From positions 744,001 through 808,000 of the forward strand of contig NZ_CP139286.1 in NCBI RefSeq assembly GCF_034067285.1: a DNA stretch of 64,000 nucleotides. The letters run 5' to 3'. The first letter of the stretch is position 1. Each line of letters starts with the position of its first letter. The translations under genes and the position numbers were made by a program. The stretch comes from Acinetobacter pittii (GTDB lineage: Bacteria; Pseudomonadota; Gammaproteobacteria; Pseudomonadales; Moraxellaceae). The notes under the pieces were generated by a model that did no database searches, was not told the DNA's origin, and saw only the letters and a program-made list of their open reading frames with translations. Below are positions 53,645 through 62,712 of the stretch, piece by piece.

Positions 53645-54361
53645 TTATGGATAGCGTTGATAGTTTTCTAAAATTGTTTGAAGTTGTACGGGCGTAAAAC
53701 CTAAATTTCTAAGTCCACCACTACCAAGTTTACATTCTGCGCTCGTCATGATGTTGGTTGGCGTACGTTTAGTTGCGTTCGGTGCACATACATGTTTTAG
53801 TCCAAACACATGGCCCATCTCATGTACGCTACCCGCCTGAATATTATAATTGAGACGGTTCCAGTCTAATAAAACAAAAGGTTTACCATTATTGCGAAAC
53901 GCTCTACTCGTTACATCCTCAAATTTCCACTTCGTTGAGTAGGCATCATAAATGAAAACAATAACCTCTTTGCTCGCAGTCCGCTTAGGAAAACAGGTAT
54001 TTACACTTGCAGGAATGGTCTCGGTCGTAATTGGGTAAGGCTGATTAATTTGTTGTTTTAAATCACAGCGTAATTTTGAGAACTCTTCATAAGGGATATA
54101 ACGATGTAATTTAAACTTGAAAATTTTATTATTTTTATCATCAACATAATATCTATTTAGTATTTTAATTTCCTTACGCATCTGTTGATAATTATCAAAC
54201 TTCGTCGCTTCTGGTGTATTGGTTGTAAAAACAAAAGTGACTGGAACAATAGGGCGACCATCTATAGATACTTTAGGGGGTTCTCCTGACGTAAAAGGAG
54301 GACGTGTAGTACAAGAAACGCATAGTAAAGTTCCAGTAACCACCAGTAATATTTTTTTCAT
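53645..54361 (-). CDS. Putative lipoprotein with a metzincin-type zinc protease site
   Basis: The chosen start (ATG at 54359-54361) follows GGGAG by 7 bases and gives MKKILLVVTGTLLCVSC, a lipoprotein signal peptide with a lipobox ending in Cys17. An in-frame start 33 bases upstream would spoil this signal. In the mature protein of about 220 residues the segment HEMGHVFGLKH near residue 180 is a full HExxHxxGxxH zinc site. NIMTSAEC about 24 residues later supplies the Met-turn of the metzincin clan. The rest is not recognised. It is probably a membrane-anchored peptidase of the envelope. It is convergent with the CapA-type gene, with six bases between the stops. Confidence 0.8.
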   Translation of the reverse strand: MKKILLVVTGTLLCVSCTTRPPFTSGEPPKVSIDGRPIVPVTFVFTTNTPEATKFDNYQQMRKEIKILNRYYVDDKNNKIFKFKLHRYIPYEEFSKLRCDLKQQINQPYPITTETIPASVNTCFPKRTASKEVIVFIYDAYSTKWKFEDVTSRAFRNNGKPFVLLDWNRLNYNIQAGSVHEMGHVFGLKHVCAPNATKRTPTNIMTSAECKLGSGGLRNLGFTPVQLQTILENYQRYP

Positions 54362-54454
54362 GCAGATCTCCCTCAAGCCCACCTTGGATTGCATTTAGTT
54401 TTAGGCAAAAATTTTTATATGATATGAATTATGTCAATTTTTATGGAGTCCATT

Positions 54455-54772
54455 TTGACAACTCAGTATGAACTACATCGACAGATTTTAGAAGTCATTG
54501 CTTTGATTCCTTACGGAAAAGTTGCAACTTATGGGCAAGTTGCTCGTATGGCAGGATTACCTAAACATGCAAGATTGGTGGGCTATGTTTTAAAACATCT
54601 TGAAGCTGATCATCAAGTTCCTTGGTATCGTGTGATTAATTCTCAAGGCAAAATTAGCCTAAGTAAATTTAATGAAAAGGGTGAAAATATTCAGCAATTA
54701 AAGTTGGAAGCTGAAGGCGTCTATTTGTTAAATGGTAAAGTTAACTTAAAGCAGTTTGCTTGGCAGCCTTAG
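54455..54772 (+). CDS. Alkyltransferase-like (ATL) MGMT-family DNA-binding protein
   Basis: The product of about 105 residues is the C-terminal fold of O6-alkylguanine-DNA alkyltransferase: IPYGKVATYGQVARMAG, then HARLVGYVLKHL, then VPWYRVINSQGKIS. Active alkyltransferases have PCHRV at the last motif. Here the acceptor Cys is replaced by Trp (PWYRV), the hallmark of ATL proteins, which bind alkylated bases and flag them for nucleotide excision repair without repairing them. I favour the TTG start at 54455, as GGAG lies seven bases before it. An ATG eight codons upstream is also in frame. It is divergent from the metzincin lipoprotein gene. Confidence 0.88.
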   Translation: MTTQYELHRQILEVIALIPYGKVATYGQVARMAGLPKHARLVGYVLKHLEADHQVPWYRVINSQGKISLSKFNEKGENIQQLKLEAEGVYLLNGKVNLKQFAWQP

Positions 54773-54945
54773 TGTTCAGATTAGAGCCTAATTACACATA
54801 AAAAATAATAAATGGTTTAGTGGAGCAATATGATTTTTAAGTTTGATGGCACAGATGAGTTATGCTGAAAAAGGGAAGCTTTAACTCAACCTTTTAAGAA
54901 ATAAAATCCTATCTTGCTCAATTTAGCCAGACAGGCAATCTTGCA

Positions 54946-55383
54946 TTAGCGCACAATTAAAACAGGAATATGGCTTTCACCTAAGACTTTTTGTGCCACA
55001 CTTCCTAATACAAGTTTTCGAACCCCTGTGCGACCATGTGAGCCCATAACAATTAGATCTGCATTTAAATCTTGGGCAGCCTGAATAATTTCCTCATGTA
55101 CGACGAAACCTTCCAGTAATTTAGTTTCAACAGTAAGGCCTTCATTAGAAAATTGTTGTTTTGCTTGTTCTAAAATATCAAGTAAATAAGTTCGTGTGCG
55201 TTCAATCAGCTCATTGGTTTTACCAGTTTTTACATAGGCATCAGCAATAAATGGATCAAGTGCCATCACCTGTACAACTGTAATTTTGCTATTTAGCGCT
55301 TTTCCCAGTTTGATTGCCTCTTTCATGGCAACCATAGACGTTTCAGAACCATCAATTGGTACAAGAATATGTGGATATAACAT
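54946..55383 (-). CDS. Universal stress protein (UspA family)
   Basis: The 145-residue protein has the single Usp domain: YPHILVPIDGSETSMVAMKEAIKLG at the start, and the ATP-type loop GSHGRTGVRKLVLGSVAQKVLGESHIPVLIVR at the end, matching G-x2-G-x9-G-S/T. It is probably a cytoplasmic nucleotide-binding stress protein. The ribosome site AAGGAAAA precedes the ATG. It is transcribed alone, leftwards. The exact stress cannot be told. Confidence 0.93.
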   Translation of the reverse strand: MLYPHILVPIDGSETSMVAMKEAIKLGKALNSKITVVQVMALDPFIADAYVKTGKTNELIERTRTYLLDILEQAKQQFSNEGLTVETKLLEGFVVHEEIIQAAQDLNADLIVMGSHGRTGVRKLVLGSVAQKVLGESHIPVLIVR

Positions 55384-55506
55384 GAGTATTTTCCTTATTG
55401 TAATGATGCTTATTTATTAATACTTTAAACTTATTTTTTGACGATTTAAATTCAAGCGCGTAATCATTTGTGGCTTTATAACAACAAATTTTTGTAGATA
55501 TATTTT

Positions 55507-56169
55507 TTATAAAATACGCAAATTTTCTACATGTGCAGATAAAGCATCTATATCATCAGATTGTAAATATTCGCGTATTTTTAAAATTTGCTTCTCATCT
55601 AAGTCATAAAGTTTTAAAGCAAGTAATTTGTCTATTCGTTCTTGAGGAAAGCGATATTTAATAATTTTCGCGGGCACCCCACCGACAATTGCATAAGGAG
55701 GAACATCTTTAGTTACCACAGCTCCCGTTGCGATCACCGCACCTTCACCCAGTTTGACACCTTGCATGATCATCGCACGGCTACCAATCCAGCATCCGTC
55801 AGCAATTACAGTATCACCAGCTGCCAAAAAACTTCGAGTATCAAAAGGAAAAGTTGAAATCCAGTCTGGTCTGTGAAGTTGGTTACCGCCCATCATGATC
55901 ACACACTCAGCGCCGAAACAAACAAAATTACCAATATAAAGCTGGTCAATTGGCTTGTCTGGCATAGAGGGCTTGTCATGTAAATAACGCACGACACAAC
56001 GTTCAAAACCCTGATCCCAATAGGCCGAATAGTAAGAATAATTTCCTTTAATATGGATATTTGGATTTCTTACAGTTTTGGAAATAAACTCAAATTCGCA
56101 CCAGTGACGAACAGGGGAGCCAATTAACTTTTCAGCCATAAGGGAAATATAAAAAAGAGAATACGCCAT
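55507..56169 (-). CDS. CatB-type hexapeptide-repeat acetyltransferase
   Basis: The 220-residue product has left-handed beta-helix repeats: LYIGNFVCFGAECVIMMGG, a loop HRPDWISTFPF, then GDTVIADGCWIGSRAMIMQGVKLGEGAVIATGAVVTKD and PYAIVGGVPAKIIKYRF. This matches CatB-related xenobiotic/streptogramin acetyltransferases, which use acetyl-CoA. The HRPDW region is where Vat and CatB proteins carry the catalytic His. True antibiotic modification is not established; many relatives act on other acceptors. A start ten codons further in (MAEKLIGSPV, at 56139) is possible, because a TATAAT sequence overlaps the first ATG. Confidence 0.83.
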   Translation of the reverse strand: MAYSLFYISLMAEKLIGSPVRHWCEFEFISKTVRNPNIHIKGNYSYYSAYWDQGFERCVVRYLHDKPSMPDKPIDQLYIGNFVCFGAECVIMMGGNQLHRPDWISTFPFDTRSFLAAGDTVIADGCWIGSRAMIMQGVKLGEGAVIATGAVVTKDVPPYAIVGGVPAKIIKYRFPQERIDKLLALKLYDLDEKQILKIREYLQSDDIDALSAHVENLRIL

Positions 56170-56250
56170 TATACCGAATTGCGATTCAAGCTGAACCCAT
56201 AATCTCAGCCCAGCCAGTGAATCAAATATTAAAGGAGGGGTTAATTTGAA

Positions 56251-56643
56251 CTAATTATTATGAGGAATACGTGCAATGACTTTAATTTCAAAATCAAAGC
56301 CCGCTAGCCAGGTTACACCAACAGCGGTCCAGTTGGGATAAGGCTTTTGTGTAAAGATCTGATTTTTAACTTTCATAATACTTTCAAACTGCCGTTCAGG
56401 ATCGGTATGAAAGGTGGTGACATCAATAATATCATCGAAAGTGCAACCCGCTGCTTTCAATGTCTCTGCTAAGTTTTTAAAAGCTTGTGTTACCTGTTTT
56501 TCAAAATCAGGTACAGGCGAGCCATCTTCAAGACTACCAACCTGTCCTGAAACAAAGAGTAAGTCTTTCGATTGAATTGCGGCTGAATAACCATGCTGTT
56601 CATATAATGCATGACGGTCTTGAGGAAATATTGCAGTTCTCAT
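56251..56643 (-). CDS. RidA/YjgF-family protein
   Basis: The 130-residue protein has the RidA pattern: YSAAIQSKDLLFVSGQVG near residue 20, FKNLAETLKAAGCTFDDIIDVTTF in the middle, and PNWTAVGVTWLAGFDFEIKVIARI at the end. The Arg before the PxWTAVGV motif seen in deaminating RidA proteins is not in the usual place, so imine deaminase activity is uncertain. It lies divergent from a TetR-type repressor with two operators between them, so it is probably the target of that regulator. Confidence 0.85.
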   Translation of the reverse strand: MRTAIFPQDRHALYEQHGYSAAIQSKDLLFVSGQVGSLEDGSPVPDFEKQVTQAFKNLAETLKAAGCTFDDIIDVTTFHTDPERQFESIMKVKNQIFTQKPYPNWTAVGVTWLAGFDFEIKVIARIPHNN

Positions 56644-56700
56644 CAGGTTTGTTCTCCTTCATTATTTAAATACCAAATCAGTAAATGTGGCTTAAGTTTA

Positions 56701-56745
56701 ACATACGCCTCGTATGTAAACATAATTGACATACGAGGCGTATGT
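56701..56745. promoter_or_regulatory. Pair of TetR-type operators between the ridA-like and tetR genes
   Basis: ACATACGCCTCGTATGT (56701-56717) and ACATACGAGGCGTATGT (56729-56745) are each 7-bp inverted repeats with a 3-base spacer and are exact reverse complements of each other. Centre-to-centre distance is 28 bp. They lie in the short divergent gap, and are ideally placed to control both genes. Confidence 0.85.
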
Positions 56746-56782
56746 CAATTAAAATTTTTATGATGATTCCTTGGTGAAATAC

Positions 56783-57370
56783 ATGTCTGTTCGTGAACAA
56801 AAGATGGCGGAAACCCGCAAGAAACTAATTGAAGTAGCTCGTCGTGCATTTGCTGAATATGGCTATGCCGATACTTCAATGGATAAACTCACGGCAGAAG
56901 CAGGTTTGACCCGTGGGGCGTTGTACCATCATTTTGGCGATAAGCGTGGTTTATTTGCTGCAGTGGTCGATCAAATTGATTCACAAATGGCAGAATATGC
57001 CCAGCAGCATCGAGAGCAACCTGATGATCTTTGGGGAGGATTATTACTTGAAGGGCAGACCTATATTCAAAATGCTTTGAATCCTGAGTTTCAGCGTATT
57101 GTGTTACGTGATGGACCTGCAGTGCTGGGCGATCCAGCGCATTGGCCAAGTCAAAATAGATGTCTGCAGTCTACCCGTGAGTGTGTTGAACAGCTATTGA
57201 CAGCAGAACGAATTAAAATTGTAGATCCTGAAGCGGCAGCAGTGCTTTTAAATGGTGCTGCCATGAACGCTGCATTATGGGTGGCCTCTAGTGAATATCC
57301 TGAACAGGTACTTCCTGAAGCATTAAATGCTTTTCAAATCTTCGCATCAGGTTTTTTAAAAGATGCCTAG
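56783..57370 (+). CDS. TetR-family transcriptional repressor
   Basis: The product of about 195 residues starts MSVREQKMAETRKKLIEVARRAFAEYGYADTSMDKLTAEAGLTRGALYHHFGDKRGLF, the TetR helix-turn-helix (residues 10-57, given here only as recognisable motif parts: ARRAFAEYGY, AGLTRGALYHHFGDK). The C-terminal ligand domain has no recognised specificity. I chose the ATG at 56783, with GGTGAA five bases before it; a TTG four codons upstream is less likely. It probably binds the two palindromes at 56701-56745 and controls itself and the RidA-type gene. Confidence 0.9.
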   Translation: MSVREQKMAETRKKLIEVARRAFAEYGYADTSMDKLTAEAGLTRGALYHHFGDKRGLFAAVVDQIDSQMAEYAQQHREQPDDLWGGLLLEGQTYIQNALNPEFQRIVLRDGPAVLGDPAHWPSQNRCLQSTRECVEQLLTAERIKIVDPEAAAVLLNGAAMNAALWVASSEYPEQVLPEALNAFQIFASGFLKDA

Positions 57371-57403
57371 TGAATTTTTTAATATTAGTCGGAAATATAA
57401 AAA

Positions 57404-57421
57404 ACCCCTCAATTGAGGGGT
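57404..57421 (-). terminator. Terminator of greA
   Basis: ACCCCTCAATTGAGGGGT is a perfect palindrome preceded on the plus strand by an A-run, so the minus strand reads hairpin then T-run, about 30 bases after the greA stop. It may also slow readthrough from the tetR side. Confidence 0.8.
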
Positions 57422-57450
57422 CTTATAACTTAAGTATATCTATTTAAAAA

Positions 57451-57927
57451 TTAAATATATTCTACACTTACGATTTCATATTCCACTTCGCCTTGAGGAG
57501 TAACGATTTTTACTTCATCACCTTCACTCTTGCTCAAAAGGCCACGTGCAATTGGTGAGTTCACTGAGATTTTATTGATTTTAAAATCTGCTTCATCATC
57601 ACCAACAATTTTATAAGTCTTGCGTTCTTCAGTATCAAGGTTCTCAATCGTTACCGTAACACCGAATACAACACGACCGTTTTGTTCTAAGTCTTTAACA
57701 TCGATGACTTGTGAAGCACCCAATTTACCTTCGATATCTTGGATGCGTCCTTCACAGAAACCTTGCTGTTCACGAGCAGCATGGTATTCTGCATTTTCTT
57801 TTAAGTCCCCATGTTCACGTGCCTCGGCAATTGCTTGAGTAATACGTGGACGTTCAACAGATTTCAGATGTTGTAATTCTTTCTCTAAGGCGATTTTACC
57901 TTCAGGGGTCATTGGATAACGTTGCAT
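57451..57927 (-). CDS. greA: Transcription elongation factor GreA
   Basis: GreA rescues backtracked RNA polymerase by stimulating cleavage of the 3' RNA end. The 158-residue protein begins [22 protein letters not shown], and the N-terminal coiled coil contains [22 protein letters not shown], where the two acidic tip residues D and E of DLKENAEY coordinate the catalytic magnesium. The C-terminal domain ends in [21 protein letters not shown] lies 6 bases before the ATG. It lies downstream of carAB on the same strand; a terminator between carB and greA (57975-57999) suggests mostly separate transcription. In Pseudomonas the genes form one operon. Confidence 0.97.
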   Translation of the reverse strand: MQRYPMTPEGKIALEKELQHLKSVERPRITQAIAEAREHGDLKENAEYHAAREQQGFCEGRIQDIEGKLGASQVIDVKDLEQNGRVVFGVTVTIENLDTEERKTYKIVGDDEADFKINKISVNSPIARGLLSKSEGDEVKIVTPQGEVEYEIVSVEYI

Positions 57928-57974
57928 TTCGGTCCCTCTTAAGTTGAGAAAACACAGTTAAAAAAATGAAAAAA

Positions 57975-57999
57975 TCCCGCCACCGATAAGGTGACGGGA
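57975..57999 (-). terminator. Terminator after carB
   Basis: A 10-bp stem (57975-57984 with 57990-57999; one pair is G-U in the minus-strand RNA) with a 5-nt loop is followed on the minus strand by T-rich sequence. It lies 17 bases after the carB stop. Confidence 0.8.
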
Positions 58000-58015
58000 C
58001 TTATCGGTAAAAAAA

Positions 58016-61000
58016 TTAACCTACAGTTAAATCTTGCAAGCGGTATACATCCATTGGCAATTTCACAGCAAAGGCTTGGCAAACAGCTTCTGCACCATTG
58101 ATTGTCGTTGTGTAATACACTTTGCCTTGTAGGGCAGCACGACGGATCATTGCAGAGTCATATTGAGCCTGTTTACCTTCAGTGGTATTGACAATAAGGT
58201 GTATTTCACCATTTTTCAAGCGGTCAACAATATGTGGACGACCTTCAGTAACTTTATTTACAGATTCACATTCTAAACCTGCTTCTTTAAGCACTTGATA
58301 AGTACCACCTGTTGCAACAAGCTTGAAGCCATACGCAACTAATTTCTTAGCGATATCAGCGATGTATTTCTTGTCAGATTCACGTACTGATAAGAAAGCA
58401 TGTTTTACTTCGCCTTCAGTTGGTAAGCCTGGTAAGCGTTCATTTGAGCCTAAAACAGCTTTATAGAATGCTTCACCAAATGTTTTACCTACACCCATCA
58501 CTTCACCTGTAGATTTCATCTCAGGTCCAAGCATTGGATCAACGCCTTGGAATTTTGCGAATGGGAAAACTGCTTCTTTCACAGCAAAGTGAGTTGGAAT
58601 GATTTCTTTAGTAAATCCTTGAGATTCAAGAGATTGACCTGCCATACAACGCGCAGCTACTTTAGCTAAAGAATCACCAATACACTTCGATACGAATGGA
58701 ACTGTACGTGAAGCACGTGGGTTAACTTCTAGAACGTAAATATCGTCACCTTTTACAGCGAACTGAACGTTCATCAAGCCAACAACACCAAGTTCTTTTG
58801 CCATTGCAATCGTTTGACGACGCATTTCATCCTGAATTTCTTTTGATAAAGAATAAGGAGGAATTGAACATGCAGAATCACCTGAGTGAATACCCGCTTG
58901 TTCGATATGCTGCATGATGCCGCCGATCACAACGTCTTTACCGTCAGATACACAGTCAACATCAACTTCAGTTGCATCATCTAAGAAACGGTCAAGAAGA
59001 ACAGGGGCTTCATTAGATGCCTGAACTGCTTCACGAAGGTAACGTTTAAGTTCTTCTTCGTTATATACGATTTCCATTGCACGACCACCTAATACATAAG
59101 ATGGGCGAACAACAAGCGGATAACCTACTTTTGCAGCTTCAGAGATACCTTCTTCAGCAGATTTTACAATGCTGTTATTTGGTTGACGAAGCTGTAAACG
59201 TTGGATCATTTGCTGGAAGCGTTCACGGTCTTCAGCACGGTCAATCGCATCTGGTGATGTACCGATAATTGGGGTACCTGCTTCTTCTAAAGCACGTGCC
59301 AATTTAAGTGGAGTTTGACCACCATACTGTACGATTACGCCTTTAGGCTTCTCGGTACGTACGATCTCAAGTACATCTTCAAGTGTTACAGGCTCGAAGT
59401 ATAGACGGTCAGATGTGTCATAGTCGGTAGAAACAGTTTCAGGGTTACAGTTCACCATGATTGTTTCATAACCGTCTTCACGCATCGCTAATGCAGCGTG
59501 TACACAGCAGTAGTCAAATTCGATACCTTGACCAATACGGTTTGGACCACCACCAATCACCATGATTTTGTCACGGTTTGATGGATTTGCTTCACATTCT
59601 TCATCGTAAGTTGAATACATGTATGCAGTACCAGACTCAAACTCTGCTGCACATGTATCAACACGTTTGTAAACTGGATAAACACCCAAGTTCCAACGTT
59701 GTTTACGGAATTGCTTTTGTGAAATGCCCATGAGGTGAGCAATACGAAGGTCAGATAAACCTTTACGCTTGAACGAACGGATGTTGTCAGCGTTTAAGTC
59801 ACCAAAACCTAAAGTTTTCACTTGAGCTTCAGTTTTAACGATGTCTTGAATCTGGATGAGGAACCAACGATCAATTTTAGTTGCTTCAAAAACTTCATCT
59901 AAAGAGAAACCATGGCGGAATGCATCCGCTACGTACCAGATACGCTCAGGACCCGGAACTTTAAGCTCTTTTAAAATGGTTTCTTTGGCATTTGTTGCAC
60001 CGGCTTCGATTTTTTCATCAAAACCGCTTACACCAACTTCAAGACCACGTAATGCTTTTTGTACAGATTCTTGGAAGTTACGGCCAATTGCCATGACTTC
60101 ACCAACAGATTTCATCTGAGTGGTAAGAACTGGTTCTGCTTGTGGGAATTTCTCGAAGTTAAAACGAGGAATCTTCGTTACAACATAGTCAATCGACGGT
60201 TCGAAGCTTGCAGGAGTCACGCCACCAGTGATGTCATTTTTCAATTCATCAAGGGTATAACCAACAGCAAGTTTTGCTGCGATTTTAGCAATTGGGAAAC
60301 CTGTTGCTTTAGAAGCAAGCGCAGATGAACGAGATACACGAGGGTTCATCTCGATCACAACCATACGTCCGTCTTTCGGGTTAATACCGAACTGAACGTT
60401 AGAGCCACCTGTCTCAACACCAATTTCACGAAGAACTGCAACTGAAGCATTACGCATCAATTGATATTCTTTGTCAGTTAATGTTTGAGCTGGTGCTACA
60501 GTAATAGAGTCACCAGTGTGTACGCCCATTGGGTCGAAGTTTTCGATCGCACATACGATAATACAGTTGTCGTTTTTGTCACGAACAACTTCCATTTCAT
60601 ATTCTTTCCAGCCAATTAATGATTCATCAATCAATAACTGGTGAGTAGGAGAGAGGTCGAAACCACGTTCACAGATCTCAAGGAATTCTTCACGGTTATA
60701 TGCAATACCGCCGCCCGAACCACCCATTGTGAATGATGGACGGATAATTACTGGGAAACCAAAGCGTGATTGGATTTCTAAAGCTTCTTCCATTGTTTCA
60801 GCAATGGCAGCTTTTGGACATTCCAAGCCAATTTTACGCATAGCGATATCGAAGAGTTTACGATCTTCGGCTTTCTCAATTGCGTCTTTAGTTGCACCAA
60901 TTAATTCAACATTATATTTTTCAAGAACGCCGTGCTCATCAAGTGCAAGAGCACAGTTCAATGCAGTTTGGCCACCCATAGTTGGCAATACTGCATCTGG

Positions 61001-61246
61001 ACGTTCTTTTTCAATGATTTGAGCAACTGTTTGCCAAGTAATCGGCTCAATATACGTTGCATCAGCCATTGATGGGTCTGTCATAATGGTTGCTGGGTTA
61101 GAGTTAACCAAAATAACACGGTAACCTTCTTCACGAAGAGCTTTACACGCTTGAGCACCTGAGTAGTCAAACTCACATGCCTGACCAATCACAATCGGGC
61201 CAGCACCAATAATTAAGATGCTTTTAATATCCGTACGTTTAGGCAT
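58016..61246 (-). CDS. carB: Carbamoyl phosphate synthase large subunit
   Basis: CarB makes carbamoyl phosphate for pyrimidine and arginine synthesis from bicarbonate, ATP and the ammonia supplied by CarA. The 1076-residue protein has two ATP-grasp halves: [15 protein letters not shown] in the first and [16 protein letters not shown] in the second. Each has its VNPRASRT or MNPRVSRSS metal site. A C-terminal MGS-like regulatory domain ([25 protein letters not shown]) is where UMP and ornithine act in the family. ACGGAG precedes the ATG. The gap to carA is 14 bases, a translational unit. Confidence 0.98.
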   Translation of the reverse strand: MPKRTDIKSILIIGAGPIVIGQACEFDYSGAQACKALREEGYRVILVNSNPATIMTDPSMADATYIEPITWQTVAQIIEKERPDAVLPTMGGQTALNCALALDEHGVLEKYNVELIGATKDAIEKAEDRKLFDIAMRKIGLECPKAAIAETMEEALEIQSRFGFPVIIRPSFTMGGSGGGIAYNREEFLEICERGFDLSPTHQLLIDESLIGWKEYEMEVVRDKNDNCIIVCAIENFDPMGVHTGDSITVAPAQTLTDKEYQLMRNASVAVLREIGVETGGSNVQFGINPKDGRMVVIEMNPRVSRSSALASKATGFPIAKIAAKLAVGYTLDELKNDITGGVTPASFEPSIDYVVTKIPRFNFEKFPQAEPVLTTQMKSVGEVMAIGRNFQESVQKALRGLEVGVSGFDEKIEAGATNAKETILKELKVPGPERIWYVADAFRHGFSLDEVFEATKIDRWFLIQIQDIVKTEAQVKTLGFGDLNADNIRSFKRKGLSDLRIAHLMGISQKQFRKQRWNLGVYPVYKRVDTCAAEFESGTAYMYSTYDEECEANPSNRDKIMVIGGGPNRIGQGIEFDYCCVHAALAMREDGYETIMVNCNPETVSTDYDTSDRLYFEPVTLEDVLEIVRTEKPKGVIVQYGGQTPLKLARALEEAGTPIIGTSPDAIDRAEDRERFQQMIQRLQLRQPNNSIVKSAEEGISEAAKVGYPLVVRPSYVLGGRAMEIVYNEEELKRYLREAVQASNEAPVLLDRFLDDATEVDVDCVSDGKDVVIGGIMQHIEQAGIHSGDSACSIPPYSLSKEIQDEMRRQTIAMAKELGVVGLMNVQFAVKGDDIYVLEVNPRASRTVPFVSKCIGDSLAKVAARCMAGQSLESQGFTKEIIPTHFAVKEAVFPFAKFQGVDPMLGPEMKSTGEVMGVGKTFGEAFYKAVLGSNERLPGLPTEGEVKHAFLSVRESDKKYIADIAKKLVAYGFKLVATGGTYQVLKEAGLECESVNKVTEGRPHIVDRLKNGEIHLIVNTTEGKQAQYDSAMIRRAALQGKVYYTTTINGAEAVCQAFAVKLPMDVYRLQDLTVG

Positions 61247-61260
61247 TATTCGCTCCGTAA

Positions 61261-62400
61261 TTACTGTTTAGATGCTTCAATAAGTTCGATGAAGTGATCG
61301 AACAATGGGGCACAATCATGTGGACCTGGGCTTGCTTCAGGGTGACCTTGGAAGCTGAAAGCTGGTTTGTCTGTACGGTGAATACCTTGTAAGGTGCCAT
61401 CGAACAATGATTTATGCGTTGCTTTTAAGTTAGCCGGTAAAGTTTCTGCATCTACAGCGAAACCATGGTTCTGTGAAGTAATCATCACTGTACCATCTTC
61501 AAGATTTTGTACAGGGTGGTTAGCACCGTGGTGACCATGGTTCATTTTTACAGTTTTTGCACCAGAAGCGAGTGCCAAGATTTGGTGGCCTAAGCAAATA
61601 CCAAATACAGGTAATGTTGTGGTTTCAACAATAGTTTTTACAGCTTCGATTGCGTAATCACAAGCAGCTGGATCGCCTGGGCCGTTTGAAAGGAATACGC
61701 CATCTGGATTAAGTGCCAAAACTTTCTCAGCCGGAGTTTCAGCAGGTACAACAGTGAGTTTACAACCGCGGTCTGCAAGCATACGCAAGATGTTGGTTTT
61801 GACACCGTAATCGTATGCAACCACGTGATATTTTAATTCGGGTTGAGTAAAGCCTTTACCTAATACCCACGAACCTTCAGACCACTCAAAGCCTGTTGGA
61901 TCACAGCATTCTTTTGCAAGATCTAAACCATTTAAACCACCAAAAGCACGAGCTTTGGCAATTGCTTCTTCTTCAGTAATATTTTCGCCAGCAAGGATGC
62001 AACCATTTTGTGCACCTTTGTCACGTAAAATACGCGTTAATTTACGTGTATCAATATCAGCAATCGCAACAACATTGTGCGCTTGTAAATATTCACTTAA
62101 AGACTGTTCAGCACGGAAGTTGCTGTGTAGTAGTGGAAGGTCACGAATAATTAAACCATTCGCCCATACTTTATGGATACGACCAGATTCAACGTCTTCC
62201 GCGTTGCAACCAGTGTTACCAATATGAGGGTAAGTTAATGTCACAATTTGTTGTGCATAACTTGGGTCAGTCAAAATTTCTTGATAGCCTGTCATGGCTG
62301 TGTTAAAAACGACTTCTCCAGTCGTACTTCCCGTTGCGCCGATTGACGTTCCTTTAAAGATCGTTCCATCTGCGAGGGCTAAAATGGCGGGGGTGCTCAA
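61261..62400 (-). CDS. carA: Carbamoyl phosphate synthase small subunit (glutaminase)
   Basis: CarA releases ammonia from glutamine for CarB. I place the start at TTG 62398-62400, with AGGAG seven bases before it. This gives [21 protein letters not shown], matching the family N-terminus. A longer reading frame from 62445 adds a tail that the family lacks and would lie inside the leader. The 379-residue protein has [20 protein letters not shown], and the glutamine amidotransferase motif [15 protein letters not shown] with catalytic Cys, then [11 protein letters not shown] with the His/Glu. The start codon overlaps the stop of a predicted leader peptide, and hairpins in that leader suggest attenuation. 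Confidence 0.95.
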   Translation of the reverse strand: MSTPAILALADGTIFKGTSIGATGSTTGEVVFNTAMTGYQEILTDPSYAQQIVTLTYPHIGNTGCNAEDVESGRIHKVWANGLIIRDLPLLHSNFRAEQSLSEYLQAHNVVAIADIDTRKLTRILRDKGAQNGCILAGENITEEEAIAKARAFGGLNGLDLAKECCDPTGFEWSEGSWVLGKGFTQPELKYHVVAYDYGVKTNILRMLADRGCKLTVVPAETPAEKVLALNPDGVFLSNGPGDPAACDYAIEAVKTIVETTTLPVFGICLGHQILALASGAKTVKMNHGHHGANHPVQNLEDGTVMITSQNHGFAVDAETLPANLKATHKSLFDGTLQGIHRTDKPAFSFQGHPEASPGPHDCAPLFDHFIELIEASKQ

Positions 62401-62474
62401 ACCAAAGCTCCTGAATTTCGGCTGTAAAAAAGCGAGTAGACCCAAAAAAGATAGGCGATGTTGTGATAAAACAT
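62397..62474 (-). CDS. Predicted carA leader peptide (25 residues)
   Basis: On the minus strand, an ATG at 62472-62474 is preceded by the strong ribosome site AGGGAGGG (4-5 bases away) and opens a 25-codon frame. It begins [16 protein letters not shown] and ends SRNSGALV, rich in Tyr, Phe, Leu and Trp. Its TGA stop (62397-62399) overlaps the carA TTG start. The frame runs through the descending arms of two nested hairpins and their T-runs, so a translating ribosome would disrupt them. This layout resembles leader peptides of pyrimidine operons such as enterobacterial pyrBI, controlled by UTP-sensitive pausing. That function is inference. Confidence 0.6.
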   Translation of the reverse strand: MFYHNIAYLFWVYSLFYSRNSGALV

Positions 62475-62500
62475 GGCCCTCCCTATCGGTCTGCTCGCTT
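62430..62500 (-). promoter_or_regulatory. Nested attenuator-like hairpins in the carA leader
   Basis: On the minus-strand RNA an outer stem of 13 bp with one G-U (62488-62500 with 62430-62442) ends in a T-run and encloses an inner stem (62482-62487 with 62450-62455). The inner stem is itself followed by six T (62444-62449 on the plus strand are A). A third small stem (62470-62474 with 62458-62462) holds the leader ATG. Two possible termination points precede carA. Confidence 0.6.
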
Positions 62501-62515
62501 GTAACTTAACAGCGC

Positions 62516-62544
62516 ATTATACGCATGGAACCTTAAAAAGTCTA
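62516..62544 (-). promoter_or_regulatory. Sigma-70 promoter of carAB
   Basis: On the minus strand TAGACT (62539-62544), a 17-base spacer and a perfect TATAAT (62516-62521). Transcription should start near 62509, just ahead of the leader hairpins. Confidence 0.7.
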
Positions 62545-62712
62545 TTTATTTTCTGCTAAAAAATATAATTCATTGCTTGCTTTTTACAAAAAAATTATCC
62601 ACTCATCCGAATCAAGTACTTTTGATAAATTGTCTAACAATTTGCAAGGTCGATTTTTAGAACTGGATTTATTGTATTGTTAGTTAAAAAATAACCAATA
62701 CGAGGAAATAGC

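Noticed and set aside
62401..62445. Longer carA reading frame starting at 62445 ([10 protein letters not shown] start)
   Set aside because: It lacks a ribosome site and extends beyond the family N-terminus. It overlaps the leader hairpins; the TTG at 62400 has AGGAG at the right distance.
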